A stretch of 64,000 nt of DNA. Origin: Geoalkalibacter halelectricus (GTDB lineage Bacteria; Desulfobacterota; Desulfuromonadia; Desulfuromonadales; Geoalkalibacteraceae). A model generated the notes under the pieces. It saw only the letters and a program-made list of their open reading frames with translations. It did not search any database and had not been told where the DNA came from. The translations under genes and the position numbers were made by a program. Location: NCBI RefSeq assembly GCF_025263685.1, contig NZ_CP092109.1:1551001-1615000 (forward strand), given 5' to 3'. The number at the start of each line of letters is the position of its first letter. Position 1 is the first letter of the stretch. Shown in pieces: positions 27,577-37,579 of this stretch.

Positions 27577-28335
27577 ATGTCGCAAGAATTCGATACGTCG
27601 TTCGTCAAAATTCTCGGTCTGGCCAATTTTCTCGAACAACAGGGCCGCCTCGATGAAAATCTCGGCACCCTGGCCGCCTTGGCCGCCGAGGTTCTCGCCT
27701 CGCGGAATTGCTCCATCATGCTGCTTCGCGAGGAGCGCGGCACTTCCTGCATGAAAATCTTCGCCAGCCACGGCTATCTGCCCCCCGTGGCCTTTACCGA
27801 ACGCGCCCGCCATCGGGAAGGAATCGCCGGGCAGGTCGCCGCGAGCGGCGAGGCGCTGCTGGTGCCCGACATCCGCCAATCGCCCTATGCCGACCGCGCC
27901 CGCTGGCCGGACAAGGACGCCCGGGGATTTATCTCCGCGCCCATATTCATCGGCCGCGAGGTTCTGGGCGTCATCAACATCAACACGCCCCTCGACGGAC
28001 GCACCTACGGCGAAAAAGATTTGCAACTTCTGGTTCTGGTTGCCCTGATGGTTGGTAAATCCATCCAGGTCGTACAACTGCAGAACCTGCTCAAATCACG
28101 CTTCGCCCAGCAGGCGCTGTTGCACAGCGCCCAGGACGCCATGGATCAATCCCTGGCGCTGGCGGTGCAAAACCCCGCCAAAACAGCCCGGATCGTCGGC
28201 AAGGCCTTTTACCGGGAGATGAACCAGGCCGGCTTCGCCGACGATCACATCATTCAGGCGGCAACGGAGATCATTTCCCTGCTCAGCCAGAAATTGCGCA
28301 AACACAGCCGCCGCCGGGATAAAAACCCATCCTGA
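27577..28335 (+). CDS. GAF-domain protein
   Basis: A 252-aa soluble protein with an N-terminal GAF sensor domain (residues 15-165; CSIMLLREERG, REGIAGQVAASGEALLVPDI, FISAPIFIGREVLGVINI). A helical C-terminal region of unknown role follows, with a basic tail. ATG 27577 with GAGG upstream is preferred over an earlier GTG. It probably senses a small ligand; the output is unknown because no enzymatic domain is fused. A separate promoter is likely, because 134 bp separate it from the preceding gene. Confidence 0.7.
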   Translation: MSQEFDTSFVKILGLANFLEQQGRLDENLGTLAALAAEVLASRNCSIMLLREERGTSCMKIFASHGYLPPVAFTERARHREGIAGQVAASGEALLVPDIRQSPYADRARWPDKDARGFISAPIFIGREVLGVININTPLDGRTYGEKDLQLLVLVALMVGKSIQVVQLQNLLKSRFAQQALLHSAQDAMDQSLALAVQNPAKTARIVGKAFYREMNQAGFADDHIIQAATEIISLLSQKLRKHSRRRDKNPS

Positions 28336-28682
28336 CCTGGCGCGGACAAATCCACCCCCGGCCGAGCGCCTTCGACACACAGCAGCGCGGCCCGGGTTTG
28401 CGTCCCAGAGCGGCCTCCCCCTTTACGACCATCCTGCCATCTTTCCCTTTGGCCCGACCCAAACCTGCTTTTCCAGACTTGACCTACTTGACCTGCGCCG
28501 CGGCCTTCGGCGATAGTATGGCGCGACTAATGCAAACGATGTTTTTCGCTTCGTTTCAACCGCCGGCGGGAATCCTGGTCGGCGGCGCAAAAATTATCAT
28601 CCACAACACCCAGACCTTAAATTTGGGCCGATATTTCCGACATTTTGAGCACCGGCCGATGGCGCCATCTTCAGGAGAGACC
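28336..28682. other. Intergenic region before the lipoprotein gene
   Basis: 347 bp without a gene I can support. A tandem TTGACCTAC/TTGACCTGC lies near 28480-28497 and a possible -10 (TAGTAT) near 28515, but the spacing is poor, so the promoter is not fixed. An in-frame upstream extension of the next gene exists but has no ribosome site. Confidence 0.4.
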
Positions 28683-31600
28683 GTGCCGCCTTTTCACTTT
28701 GCTTTTTCTGGATTTCGCGGTGTCTTGTGCGCCTACAGGCGGCGCGCGACGATCAACTGGACCCTGGCGGCCGCGATCGCGCTGCTTGCGGGTTGCGGCG
28801 GCGAGAGCAGCAGCGTCGATATACCGGTCGCCGGCGCCACCCACGTTCTGAGCGGCTATGTGGAAGATGGTCCCGTGGCCGATGCCCTGGTCACCCTGCG
28901 CTTTGCCGGGACCGATCAGGTCGCTCGGCTGTGCGGGCAAAGCGGGCGCGGCGAATGCCGGGTCAAGTCCGACGACGACGGCTTCTTCTCCCTGCGCATC
29001 CATGCCGGAGCCTACCTGCCCGGGTTGTTGGCGGTTGCCCAGGGTGGCATCGATCGGGACACCGGGGTGGATTTTTCCGCCATTGAAATGCGCGCGGCCC
29101 TCTCCCAGTTCGAGGACCAACCAGATGCCGTGGCCATCACTCCGCTGACCACCCTGCTCGCGGCGCAACTCGATCGCGGCAGCCCTCTTGCCGAGGCGGC
29201 CGCGCAATTGCGCCTGCAATTGGCCCTGCCTGCAGACGCCGACCTTGGTGCCCGACCCTCGAACGATGAAACCTTGCAACACCGGGCGCTCTTGCTGACC
29301 AAGATCGCCCTGGAATCCAACCAGCAAGATTCCTTGCGGCAAATCCTCACCGACCTTGATGGCCAGGCGCTTTTTTCCTTCAACGGCCGACTTTCGGAAA
29401 CCGCGCTTCAGCACCTGACGCTACTGCAAGTTGAGGGACGCGAACGGGTGCGCGAACTGGAGAACCATCTGGCGAGCGCACCCGGTTACTCCTGGGGAGA
29501 GACCTTTCAGCGCCTGGAATTGCACCGCGCCCTCACGGACAATCTGGCGCTGATGCTGACGGACGACGCGACCCTCGATCCCGATGATGAGCGCTTTCTC
29601 GCCAACGCGGAGCTGTTCAGCAAGGCGGTCTTTGCGGCCACAGCCCATGAGGGAATCGTTTTAAGCGCCCCGGCGCCGCAACGCATCGTCCGCTACGCCC
29701 TTTTCGCCTACGGCCTCAACAACCTCGACACCTTTCTGCTGCCGCCCGACGAGTTCGCCGCCCGCCTCACCCGGGTTACCGAGACAGGTCCACTGCACTT
29801 GAAAAATGATCCGGAAATCCCTCACCTGGCCCAAAGCAGGGTGCGCTACAACCTAGTGGTGCCGCTTCTCGAAGGCGAGCGCCTGACCAGCGAGGCGCGG
29901 CGGATCGAATATTTCTACAATTCCGATGTTTCGCCTTTCTATCGCGCCGAACGATTGCTGGCCGGGCTCAATGACGCCGACCTCAGTGATGCCGTCATGC
30001 TGCGGATCCTCGAAGGCAAGGCCCGTAACGGCCTGCTGGCCGATGCCCGCACCATTGCCGAAACCCAGATCGTTCAGACCGTCAACCGTGGCCTGGGCTT
30101 CACCACCCTGGGCGATATTCTTGCCGAGCAGGGGCGGATACCCGAAGCCGGCGAGTCCTTGCGTCAGGCCCGCGTGCAATTTCTGCGCGTCATGGCGGCC
30201 AAGGGCTGGGCGAGCATTACCAACCAGGACGCCGCCCATTTTCAGAAATTGTCCAGCGCCTTTCGCCGCGCCGGCGACTTCTCCGCGGCCCGGGAGGTTC
30301 TCGACGACCTCGAACAAGCAGCGCCCCACCTGTCGACGGCGGTCCTGTTCAGTCGCTTGTTCATCGGCACCCGCAATATCGCCGACGAACACATTGAGCG
30401 CGGCGAGTTGGCGTTGGCCGCCGACCTGGTCGCCGCCATGCACGATTTTGCCCGGCGCACGCCCGCCAATGAGACGGCGGGCATCAAGCACTACAAGGCA
30501 CGCATTTTCAACCTGACGGAAACAGCGCGGCGCTACGCGGATATGGACGACCAGGCCGGTGCCTGGCAGGTGTATCAGGAGGTCATGCAATTGCGCCGCA
30601 ATGATGGCCTGGCAGGCTATAGCAAGGCCGAATCCTGGGTGTACATGCGCAGCCTGGCCGATACCCTGTTCCAGATCAGCCGGCGCGAGGAGGCCATGGA
30701 CCTGGCCCTTTCCATTCCCGACAGCTATGTGGACGCGCAGGGGATCACCCGCTCTTCGGTCTTTCACCGCAACGCGGCGCTCAAATCCGCCGCCGCTGCA
30801 CTCGCCCTGGAGGAGGGGATCGTCGCGGCCGAGAGCTTCATCCAGCAACATTTTCCCGACTTGCGCGATCAGATCGAGGCCTGGACCTATTTCGCCGGCA
30901 ACCGCACCACCGCTTTCGTCGCCGAGCAGGCGTTGCAACAAGAGCGCCTGGATCTCGCCCATGAAGCCCTGCTCAAGGCCCGCCCCCTGGTGGCGCAATT
31001 GCAGGAAAGCACCGACCAAAACCGCTATCGCTATATCATTCAATGGGGGTACGCCAAATTGGCCGATTTGGCCTGGCGCGGCGAGCGACCGGCGCTGGCC
31101 CGGGCGCTGCTGGAGGATGCCGAGGATATGGCCTGGACCCTCGGCGACGTCGTCTACCTGGTGGCGGCCCTGGTGGATATCGCCCGGGTCTACGACACCC
31201 TGGAGCAGCCGGACCAGGCGCAGGCAGTTCTGGAGGATGCCCTGGCTGCCGTCGGATTGCACCGGCAGCTCCTAACAACGCGCAACTATCTGGATCTACA
31301 ACAAAAAATTCTCGACGCATTCCAAGATTTCGTCGCCGAGCCCCTGGAAGGCTTTATCGCCGCCGCACGCGACCTCTTTACTCCGGGAAAATCCTACCCC
31401 GGTACCGAGCATGACGACCTGGCCAAACTCCAGGCCGAAGCCCTGATCGACGCCGCCGACATCCTTGCGCTTTTTGGCCACGGCAACCCCGACATGCTTG
31501 AGCGGGCACGCGCCCTTCTCGACGAAGCCCGCCGGGCGGCCGACGCGGTCTACGTACCCGCCACCCGCATGGGCCTCTACATCAACACCAGTTCCTCCAA

Positions 31601-31904
31601 GCGACACCTGATCGGCGCCTATGCGCGCGCGCGGGATTTTGCCACCGCCGAGGCCCTGACGCGCGCCCTGCCCTATCGCGGCGAGCGCCACCGGGCCCTA
31701 GAGACCCTGGCGACAATCTACTGCGAGTGGGACGATCTACCCCACATGCCGTCTGCCTCGGTGGATACCGACGGCGACGGGCGGCCCAATTTCTTTCACC
31801 CCTGGGCCACCGAAGTTGATCGGGCAGGCTGGGAACTTGACCCCGACAGTGACGGCGACGGTATTCCCGATCACCTCGATCCCCGGCCTCTGTATCCCGG
31901 ATGA
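28683..31904 (+). CDS. Large TPR-like lipoprotein with C-terminal calcium-binding-type repeats
   Basis: A 1073-aa secreted lipoprotein. GTG 28683 is chosen because AGGAG lies 6 nt upstream. The signal peptide ends in a lipobox LLAGC (Cys 38). Residues 45-110 resemble a carboxypeptidase-regulatory-like fold (SGYVEDGPVADALVTLRFAG). A long helical region, about residues 300-1000, has repeated A/L-rich helix pairs of TPR type (FTTLGDILAEQGRIPEAGES, AKSYNKAE-like spacing). The last 45 residues have two DxDGDG-type loops (DTDGDGRPN, DSDGDGIPD), a thrombospondin-3-like calcium-binding pattern. Its stop overlaps the TonB receptor start (ATGA), so the two are coupled. Function is unknown; a surface adaptor is inferred. 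Confidence 0.8.
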   Translation: MPPFHFAFSGFRGVLCAYRRRATINWTLAAAIALLAGCGGESSSVDIPVAGATHVLSGYVEDGPVADALVTLRFAGTDQVARLCGQSGRGECRVKSDDDGFFSLRIHAGAYLPGLLAVAQGGIDRDTGVDFSAIEMRAALSQFEDQPDAVAITPLTTLLAAQLDRGSPLAEAAAQLRLQLALPADADLGARPSNDETLQHRALLLTKIALESNQQDSLRQILTDLDGQALFSFNGRLSETALQHLTLLQVEGRERVRELENHLASAPGYSWGETFQRLELHRALTDNLALMLTDDATLDPDDERFLANAELFSKAVFAATAHEGIVLSAPAPQRIVRYALFAYGLNNLDTFLLPPDEFAARLTRVTETGPLHLKNDPEIPHLAQSRVRYNLVVPLLEGERLTSEARRIEYFYNSDVSPFYRAERLLAGLNDADLSDAVMLRILEGKARNGLLADARTIAETQIVQTVNRGLGFTTLGDILAEQGRIPEAGESLRQARVQFLRVMAAKGWASITNQDAAHFQKLSSAFRRAGDFSAAREVLDDLEQAAPHLSTAVLFSRLFIGTRNIADEHIERGELALAADLVAAMHDFARRTPANETAGIKHYKARIFNLTETARRYADMDDQAGAWQVYQEVMQLRRNDGLAGYSKAESWVYMRSLADTLFQISRREEAMDLALSIPDSYVDAQGITRSSVFHRNAALKSAAAALALEEGIVAAESFIQQHFPDLRDQIEAWTYFAGNRTTAFVAEQALQQERLDLAHEALLKARPLVAQLQESTDQNRYRYIIQWGYAKLADLAWRGERPALARALLEDAEDMAWTLGDVVYLVAALVDIARVYDTLEQPDQAQAVLEDALAAVGLHRQLLTTRNYLDLQQKILDAFQDFVAEPLEGFIAAARDLFTPGKSYPGTEHDDLAKLQAEALIDAADILALFGHGNPDMLERARALLDEARRAADAVYVPATRMGLYINTSSSKRHLIGAYARARDFATAEALTRALPYRGERHRALETLATIYCEWDDLPHMPSASVDTDGDGRPNFFHPWATEVDRAGWELDPDSDGDGIPDHLDPRPLYPG

Positions 31905-34402
31905 GACGCACTCCAAGCCACCTGCCCATAAAAGGGGCAGCGACCGGATTCCTCGCGGTCTTCTCCGCGGCATGGCTGCTCATGATGCTGGGTGCCGGTC
32001 TGTCCCGCGCCTGGGGCGAGCCGACCGGCGGCTATCGCCTTGAGACCATGCACGTCGGCGTTTCCCTGGAAAACCCCGCCACCGGACGCGCCCTTTTGCC
32101 CCGCGCCGTGATTCCCCACCTGCCGCGCGGCAACGGCAACATCACCGAACTGCTGGAAGTCTTGCCCGATGTGCACCTCGACCGGCGCTTCAACGACTCC
32201 CTCTCCGGCGGCGAGATCCTGCCGCCCGAGGTGTCCATCTCCGGCGGCAAAACCTTTCAGAACAACTTCACCCTCGACGGCATCAGCAACAACAGTCTGC
32301 TCGATCCGGCGGCGCGCAACCCCAACAGCCTCACGGATGTGCCGGGGCACAGCCAGGAGTTGTTTCTCGACTCTGATCTCATCGAGGAAATCACCGTTTA
32401 CGACAGCAATGTGCCGGCGCGCTTCGGCAATTTCACCGGAGGCGTCATTGATGCACGCACCCGCGGTCCGCTTCCACGTCGCGGCGGCAAGCTCAACTAC
32501 CGCACCACCAGCGACTCCTGGACACGCTTTCACCTCTCGCCCGGCACGCGCGCCGAATTCGAACGCTCGGACGGTTCCGCCGGGCAGCCGCGTTTTCGCA
32601 AGCATGACGCCGGGATGGAACTCAACCTGCCCCTGGGTGCCGAGCGCGGCCTGCTGGCCGCCTATCGCCTGCTGCAATCGGATATCCCCCTCTACAATCT
32701 GGGTCAAACGGAAAACCAGCGACGCCGCCGCCACAATTTGTTTCTCAAATACGCCCAGCCGCTCAGCGACTTCGATCTTCTGGAAGTAACCTTCAAGGCC
32801 ACCCCCTACGAAGCCGAGCATTTCATCCCCGACACCCGTGCCGGCCGCTTCCTCATCAAAGGCGGCGGCTACGTGGGCGCCCTCGACTATAGCCGCGCCC
32901 TCTCCCAGGGGGATCTCAACCTCAAGGGCGCCTACCGCTTCAGTGAAAATTCCCGCGAAGCGCCGGCGATCTGGCGCAACTGGGCGGCAACGGACACCCG
33001 GGATTGGGGACGGCAGGTCGGCTCGAGCTTCAGCCGCGAAGGGGGTTTCGGCGACATCGAGAAAACCCAGGAGAGCCTCAATCTCGCCGCGGATCTGCGC
33101 GGTTACCCCATCCACACCGTCTGGGGCCGCCATGAGGTCAACGTCGGCCTGGAATTTGAGCGGGTGCGCGGCACCTACGCACGCACCGAAACCGCGCTCA
33201 TCTATACCCAGCCACGCACCACCCCCGATGTCATCTGTGATGAGGATCTCATCGGCTGTATCGATGGCGAGCAATTCTTCACCCAACGCGACACCCATGC
33301 CATCTCCTCCGCCGCGGCGATTATCAATCAACTGGCCCTGTACGGCGAGGATCAGATCACCCTGGGCCGCGTGAGCCTGCGCCCGGGCCTGCGGCTGTCC
33401 TACGACGATTTCATGGGCAATCTCAATGCCGCGCCCCGTTTCGCCGGTGCCTGGGATTTGTTCGGCACGGGCACCAGCCTGATTCACCTCGGGGTCAACC
33501 GCTACTACGCGCCGGTCCTGGTGACCTACAAACTGCGCGAAGCCATCGCCCCGGCCTTGCGCGAAAACCGTTTTCTCGAGAATAGCTTGCGCCCGGCTCC
33601 CTGGGCGCCGGCGCCCGTGCAGATGCACAACGTGGCGCGCTTTTCCAGCCTGGCAACGCCCTATGCCGATGAATTCGCGGCGGGCGTCGACCAGCATTTT
33701 CTGGGCGGACGGCTGAGTCTGAAATACGTCCAGCGCGAGGGGCGCGATGAATTCGCCCGCCGCTATGGCGATTTGCAGCCCGACGGCCTGCGCTATTACA
33801 GCCTCAGTAACGACGGCCGCAGCCGTCACCGCAGTTGGCGAACCACCTGGGAGCGCAACTGGACACGCCATTTTGTCTCCCTCAACGCCACCTGGCGCAA
33901 ATCCGAGACCAGCAATGCCGACTACGATGCGCAGTTGAGCGAGGAAATCAGCGATGAGAGAGTCTGGTTCAACGACGAGATCCTTCATCGCGGCCAATTG
34001 CCGGACGCGCTCGCGGAGTTGCCCTGGGAGGCGCGCCTTATCTACATCGCCCGCCTGCCAAAGGGGCTGACCTTCACCAATTTCACCAGCTACCGCAGCC
34101 GCTTCAAGCGGATTGAGAACACCTTCGTCGAGCGCGCGGTGCCCTTTGGCGAGCGTCGCGTCGATCCGCGGACCGGAGAGGAGATTTTCGAGATTCTTGA
34201 AGTCTGGGAGCAAATATCCCATCCCCACACTTGGCGCTTCGACTGGAAGTTGAGTTGGGATAAGGCGCTGGGGGAGCACCGCCGGATGGTGTGGAATCTC
34301 GAAGCCAACAACCTGTTCAACCAGCGGATCGAGACCGACCCGGCACGCCGCAGCTTTGCCTTGGGCAGACAGCTATGGGCGGGAGTGGATTTTCACTTCT
34401 AA
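31901..34402 (+). CDS. TonB-dependent outer-membrane receptor
   Basis: An 833-aa TonB-dependent receptor. A signal peptide is followed by a TonB-box-like ETMHV at residues 48-52 and a plug domain at about 65-200 (SISGGKTFQNNFTLDGIS, EITVYDSNVPARFGNFTGG). A beta-barrel with long extracellular loops runs to the C-terminal aromatic FHF. The plug has GVIDARTRG, characteristic of this superfamily. It overlaps the lipoprotein gene by 4 bp. No transporter, siderophore or ABC genes lie beside it, so the substrate is unknown. The receptor family call is firm; a link to the lipoprotein is from coupling. Confidence 0.87.
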   Translation: MRRTPSHLPIKGAATGFLAVFSAAWLLMMLGAGLSRAWGEPTGGYRLETMHVGVSLENPATGRALLPRAVIPHLPRGNGNITELLEVLPDVHLDRRFNDSLSGGEILPPEVSISGGKTFQNNFTLDGISNNSLLDPAARNPNSLTDVPGHSQELFLDSDLIEEITVYDSNVPARFGNFTGGVIDARTRGPLPRRGGKLNYRTTSDSWTRFHLSPGTRAEFERSDGSAGQPRFRKHDAGMELNLPLGAERGLLAAYRLLQSDIPLYNLGQTENQRRRRHNLFLKYAQPLSDFDLLEVTFKATPYEAEHFIPDTRAGRFLIKGGGYVGALDYSRALSQGDLNLKGAYRFSENSREAPAIWRNWAATDTRDWGRQVGSSFSREGGFGDIEKTQESLNLAADLRGYPIHTVWGRHEVNVGLEFERVRGTYARTETALIYTQPRTTPDVICDEDLIGCIDGEQFFTQRDTHAISSAAAIINQLALYGEDQITLGRVSLRPGLRLSYDDFMGNLNAAPRFAGAWDLFGTGTSLIHLGVNRYYAPVLVTYKLREAIAPALRENRFLENSLRPAPWAPAPVQMHNVARFSSLATPYADEFAAGVDQHFLGGRLSLKYVQREGRDEFARRYGDLQPDGLRYYSLSNDGRSRHRSWRTTWERNWTRHFVSLNATWRKSETSNADYDAQLSEEISDERVWFNDEILHRGQLPDALAELPWEARLIYIARLPKGLTFTNFTSYRSRFKRIENTFVERAVPFGERRVDPRTGEEIFEILEVWEQISHPHTWRFDWKLSWDKALGEHRRMVWNLEANNLFNQRIETDPARRSFALGRQLWAGVDFHF

Positions 34403-34429
34403 CCTAAATCCCCGAGGCCCGGCCGGATC

Positions 34430-37400
34430 TCAGGGACTGAGATTCTGAATTTCGACGCGCAGTCCCGCCGCGGCGGTGGGATCCGGGAAAGCCCTGAGGA
34501 TTCCCGGAAAGTTCAGGGTTTCCGCGCCCTGGCTCAGGAACAGGCTGTAGGCGCCGGGGCGCGGCGGCAGGGGCAATTCGACCTCCAGTTCCTTGCGCCC
34601 TCTGGGGGTCAAGCGCTTGGCTCCGAGGGGCGCGCTTGCCAAACCGACCCCGGCCGATTCGGCCAACCACAGATTCTCATCTTCGACCAGAAAATCGGTC
34701 ACCGATGAAGCCGTCTCGATGGTGGCGATGCGTCGGGGCCGGTGCATGTCACTGAGATCGACGACATGGAGACCGGCTTGATGGGCATAGATATAGAGTA
34801 TGGAATCGACCTGGCGCAGTTTGCGGCTAAAACCCTTCAGGGGCAGGCTCGCCACCAGGCGCAATTCCCGGCCCTGTTCCGCCAGGGCATAGACGGCGAG
34901 ACCGGCATCGCCGTTGGCCAGCAGCAGGTAGTCGCCGGCAATGACCAGATCCCGAGCCGAGGCAAAGGCCCCGCGGGGCCAGGGCAGTTGATGCCGGCCC
35001 AGCAGACGTGGACGCTCGGGCACGCTCAAATCCCAGACTTCCAGACCCGCATCCCCCCCGGCCAGGTAGACCAGCGGCTCCCGCACCGCCAACCCGAGCG
35101 CCCGCGCGCCCAACTGCGCCTCCCCGGCCGGACGCAAGGCTGCGGGCCGGCGCAGGTCGATCATCGACAGGCGTCCGTCGGATTCCGAAACGTAGAGGTG
35201 GTTTTCCCCGACGCCCCAGGCGCTGACCGTATTTTTAAAACCCAGGGCGTCCAGGCGTCTGAGCCCTCCCGAGGCCTCGCGGATGAACACATGCAGGCCG
35301 GCGGTGCGATCCAGGACCAGCAATTCCTCGCCCCAGAAATGCATGCCGAGGATATGGCCGAGATTGTCGACCGCCAGGCTGGTAAGCCGCGGCGCCTGGG
35401 GATCGGTGGCATCCAGGCGAAGGATCCCTCCCAGAGGGAGGAACAGATACAGTTCCTCGGGGCCAGATGCCGTCAGGGCGCGGACCTGGTTACCAAAGGT
35501 CTTGCGACTCACCAGGCGCGGGTTGGACGGATCATCGACGTCCCAGACATTCAGCTTGCGATCCTCAAAAAGGTAGAGGTTTTTTCCCAGAACCCGAAAA
35601 CGGTACCAGTGATTATCCAGCGCAAGGCTCCCCTCCAGGCGCGGATTCTCCTCGGACCCCAGGTGAAAAATCCGCACCTGCTGCTTTCCTGAAGAATCCA
35701 GGGCTATCAGGTAAAGGTAGTCGTCCACAATCCGCACCTGGCGTCCCTGGATTCCAGGAAAAAGCCCCCCCGAGGCCCTGGGTTCGCCGGAGTCGCGTAG
35801 ATCGATGCGGTAGAGTCCCTGGCCCCTGGCGGCGACATAGAGGGTGTCATCGTATCGCGCCATGCCTTCCAGGATATCGGGCAAAACAACCGAGGCGCGC
35901 AGGATCGGCGCGCGCGGGGTGTTCATGTCGAAGAGGTGCACGTGCCCGGTGGCATCCAGGGCCGCCATGCCGCCCGACCAGAGGGCGAGGTCCACAATAT
36001 TGCCGAGGTCGCCGAAACTCTTGATCACCTCGGGCCGGCGCGGAATCCCAACATCGACCAGCCGCAGACCCTGGAGGCCAAGGGCCACCAGGGCAAGCCC
36101 CTCGCCTTCAATCAGAGCGATGCGCTGCGCATCCCCGCCGAGCTCGAGATGAGCGACCCGCCGCATGTGGTCCGCCGCTGAGACATCCATGACGCACAGG
36201 CCATCCGGGCCGGCGGCGAAAATCGCGTAATCTCCGACAAGCACCCCGTCTCGAATGGTCGCAAAAGCCTTCTCGGTTATCCCCAGGGCTCGCAATCCGT
36301 GAGGATCTTCCTGCGTCAGGGTATGGAGACCCTCGCCTAAAACAGCGGCATGAATCAGATCCGAGTTCGCTGCCAGGGCGGAAACCTTTCCCCCCAGAAC
36401 CATCGGCGGATCGGCCGAATCGAGCTGGATGTCAGCCAGATCAGCAATCTGCAATCCCTGGCGGCTGTCGGCGACGAACAGGTGCGTTGCACTCAAGTCC
36501 ACGCCGCGCGCGGAGCGCAGGGGCTGCAAAAAGCCCGCCCTGCGCAAACGGTGCGGATCGGTGACGTCAAAAACCTTAACGCCATAGTCCTGAGTCGCGA
36601 AGGCCAGAAGATTATCGCGCACCTGCACATCCCAGGGATTTCCGGTCACGGGTTGCGCGCTCAGAACACGCGGCGCCTGGGGATCGGCGACATCGACCAC
36701 CACCAGCCCGCGCTCACTATCCGCCACATAGGCGAGAGTATCGCGCACGCGCACGGCACGAGCGCTGCCGCCCGTGACATCAGGGGTGAGGCGCCGCGGG
36801 CCGGCGGAGTCGTCAAGATCGAAAATCTGCACACCGGCGCGATGGTCGGCCACAAAGGCCAGCCCGTCGACAACGGCCAGCCCCCAGGCAAAATCCAGGG
36901 CGGGGAGGTGCCCCACGGGCCGCGGCGCTCGCGGATCGGTCACATCGAGGATCAGAACTCCATGGCGGCCCTGGGCCAGAAACACCAGTCCCGCGGGAGA
37001 AAAGGTCAGTTCGAAACAGGGATGCGCGGAGACATAACGGCCGGTGATTTGGGGGCGGGTCGGATCGGACACATCGAGAATTACCAAACCCTGTCGGCTG
37101 TCGGACACATAAACCAGATCCCCGGAAACTTCGAGATCCCAGGGAGAGTGGATGCCCTGGCGGGCCACACCGAGGACCCGTGGTCGACGCGGGTCGCCGA
37201 TATCCACGACCTGCACCCCCGCGCGCATTCCGGCGAGATAGGCCCGGTCGCCGATCACCCGTACCTGCTCAAAGGTTCCGGGCATCCCGAAGATCTCCAC
37301 GCTCCCCACAATGGCCTGGCGATTGCCGCCATCGCGCGTCAGGGCTACCTGGCTTTGGGGCGAAAACCCGCTGCCTGTCAAACGCAGGCGCAGGGAATCG

Positions 37401-37555
37401 GTCGAGGAGGGCGGTAAAATTTCCACGGCCGAAATATGCAGGGGTGAAGTTTGGCGCCATCCCCCCCGACCCGGCAACATAGCCGCCGTCAGGACCAGAA
37501 CAATCCCGAGCCCGGCCGCAAACAACCACAAACGATTTGCATTCCTAGGATTCAT
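34430..37555 (-). CDS. LVIVD-repeat beta-propeller, membrane-anchored
   Basis: A 1041-aa extracytoplasmic protein. One N-terminal membrane segment (WLFAAGLGIVLVLTAAML) is followed by an IPT/TIG-like stretch (RLRLTGSGFSPQSQVAL) and then about 20 repeats of the LVIVD type (GLVILDVSDPTRP, GVLILDVTDPRAP, GLVVVDVADPQAP). Each forms a propeller blade. The C-terminal 90 residues look like a second IPT-type strand set (PRPGAYSLFLSQGAETLNF). It is convergent with the TonB receptor, 27 bp away, so it probably has a separate transcript. LVIVD proteins are usually surface or periplasmic; the partner is unknown. Confidence 0.8.
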   Translation of the reverse strand: MNPRNANRLWLFAAGLGIVLVLTAAMLPGRGGWRQTSPLHISAVEILPPSSTDSLRLRLTGSGFSPQSQVALTRDGGNRQAIVGSVEIFGMPGTFEQVRVIGDRAYLAGMRAGVQVVDIGDPRRPRVLGVARQGIHSPWDLEVSGDLVYVSDSRQGLVILDVSDPTRPQITGRYVSAHPCFELTFSPAGLVFLAQGRHGVLILDVTDPRAPRPVGHLPALDFAWGLAVVDGLAFVADHRAGVQIFDLDDSAGPRRLTPDVTGGSARAVRVRDTLAYVADSERGLVVVDVADPQAPRVLSAQPVTGNPWDVQVRDNLLAFATQDYGVKVFDVTDPHRLRRAGFLQPLRSARGVDLSATHLFVADSRQGLQIADLADIQLDSADPPMVLGGKVSALAANSDLIHAAVLGEGLHTLTQEDPHGLRALGITEKAFATIRDGVLVGDYAIFAAGPDGLCVMDVSAADHMRRVAHLELGGDAQRIALIEGEGLALVALGLQGLRLVDVGIPRRPEVIKSFGDLGNIVDLALWSGGMAALDATGHVHLFDMNTPRAPILRASVVLPDILEGMARYDDTLYVAARGQGLYRIDLRDSGEPRASGGLFPGIQGRQVRIVDDYLYLIALDSSGKQQVRIFHLGSEENPRLEGSLALDNHWYRFRVLGKNLYLFEDRKLNVWDVDDPSNPRLVSRKTFGNQVRALTASGPEELYLFLPLGGILRLDATDPQAPRLTSLAVDNLGHILGMHFWGEELLVLDRTAGLHVFIREASGGLRRLDALGFKNTVSAWGVGENHLYVSESDGRLSMIDLRRPAALRPAGEAQLGARALGLAVREPLVYLAGGDAGLEVWDLSVPERPRLLGRHQLPWPRGAFASARDLVIAGDYLLLANGDAGLAVYALAEQGRELRLVASLPLKGFSRKLRQVDSILYIYAHQAGLHVVDLSDMHRPRRIATIETASSVTDFLVEDENLWLAESAGVGLASAPLGAKRLTPRGRKELEVELPLPPRPGAYSLFLSQGAETLNFPGILRAFPDPTAAAGLRVEIQNLSP

Positions 37556-37579
37556 GCGCCCGCTGGACCTTGGTGGAAA

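Noticed and set aside
31871-34279. An 802-codon minus-strand frame across the TonB receptor
   Set aside because: It is antisense to a clear receptor gene and shows no recognisable protein features.
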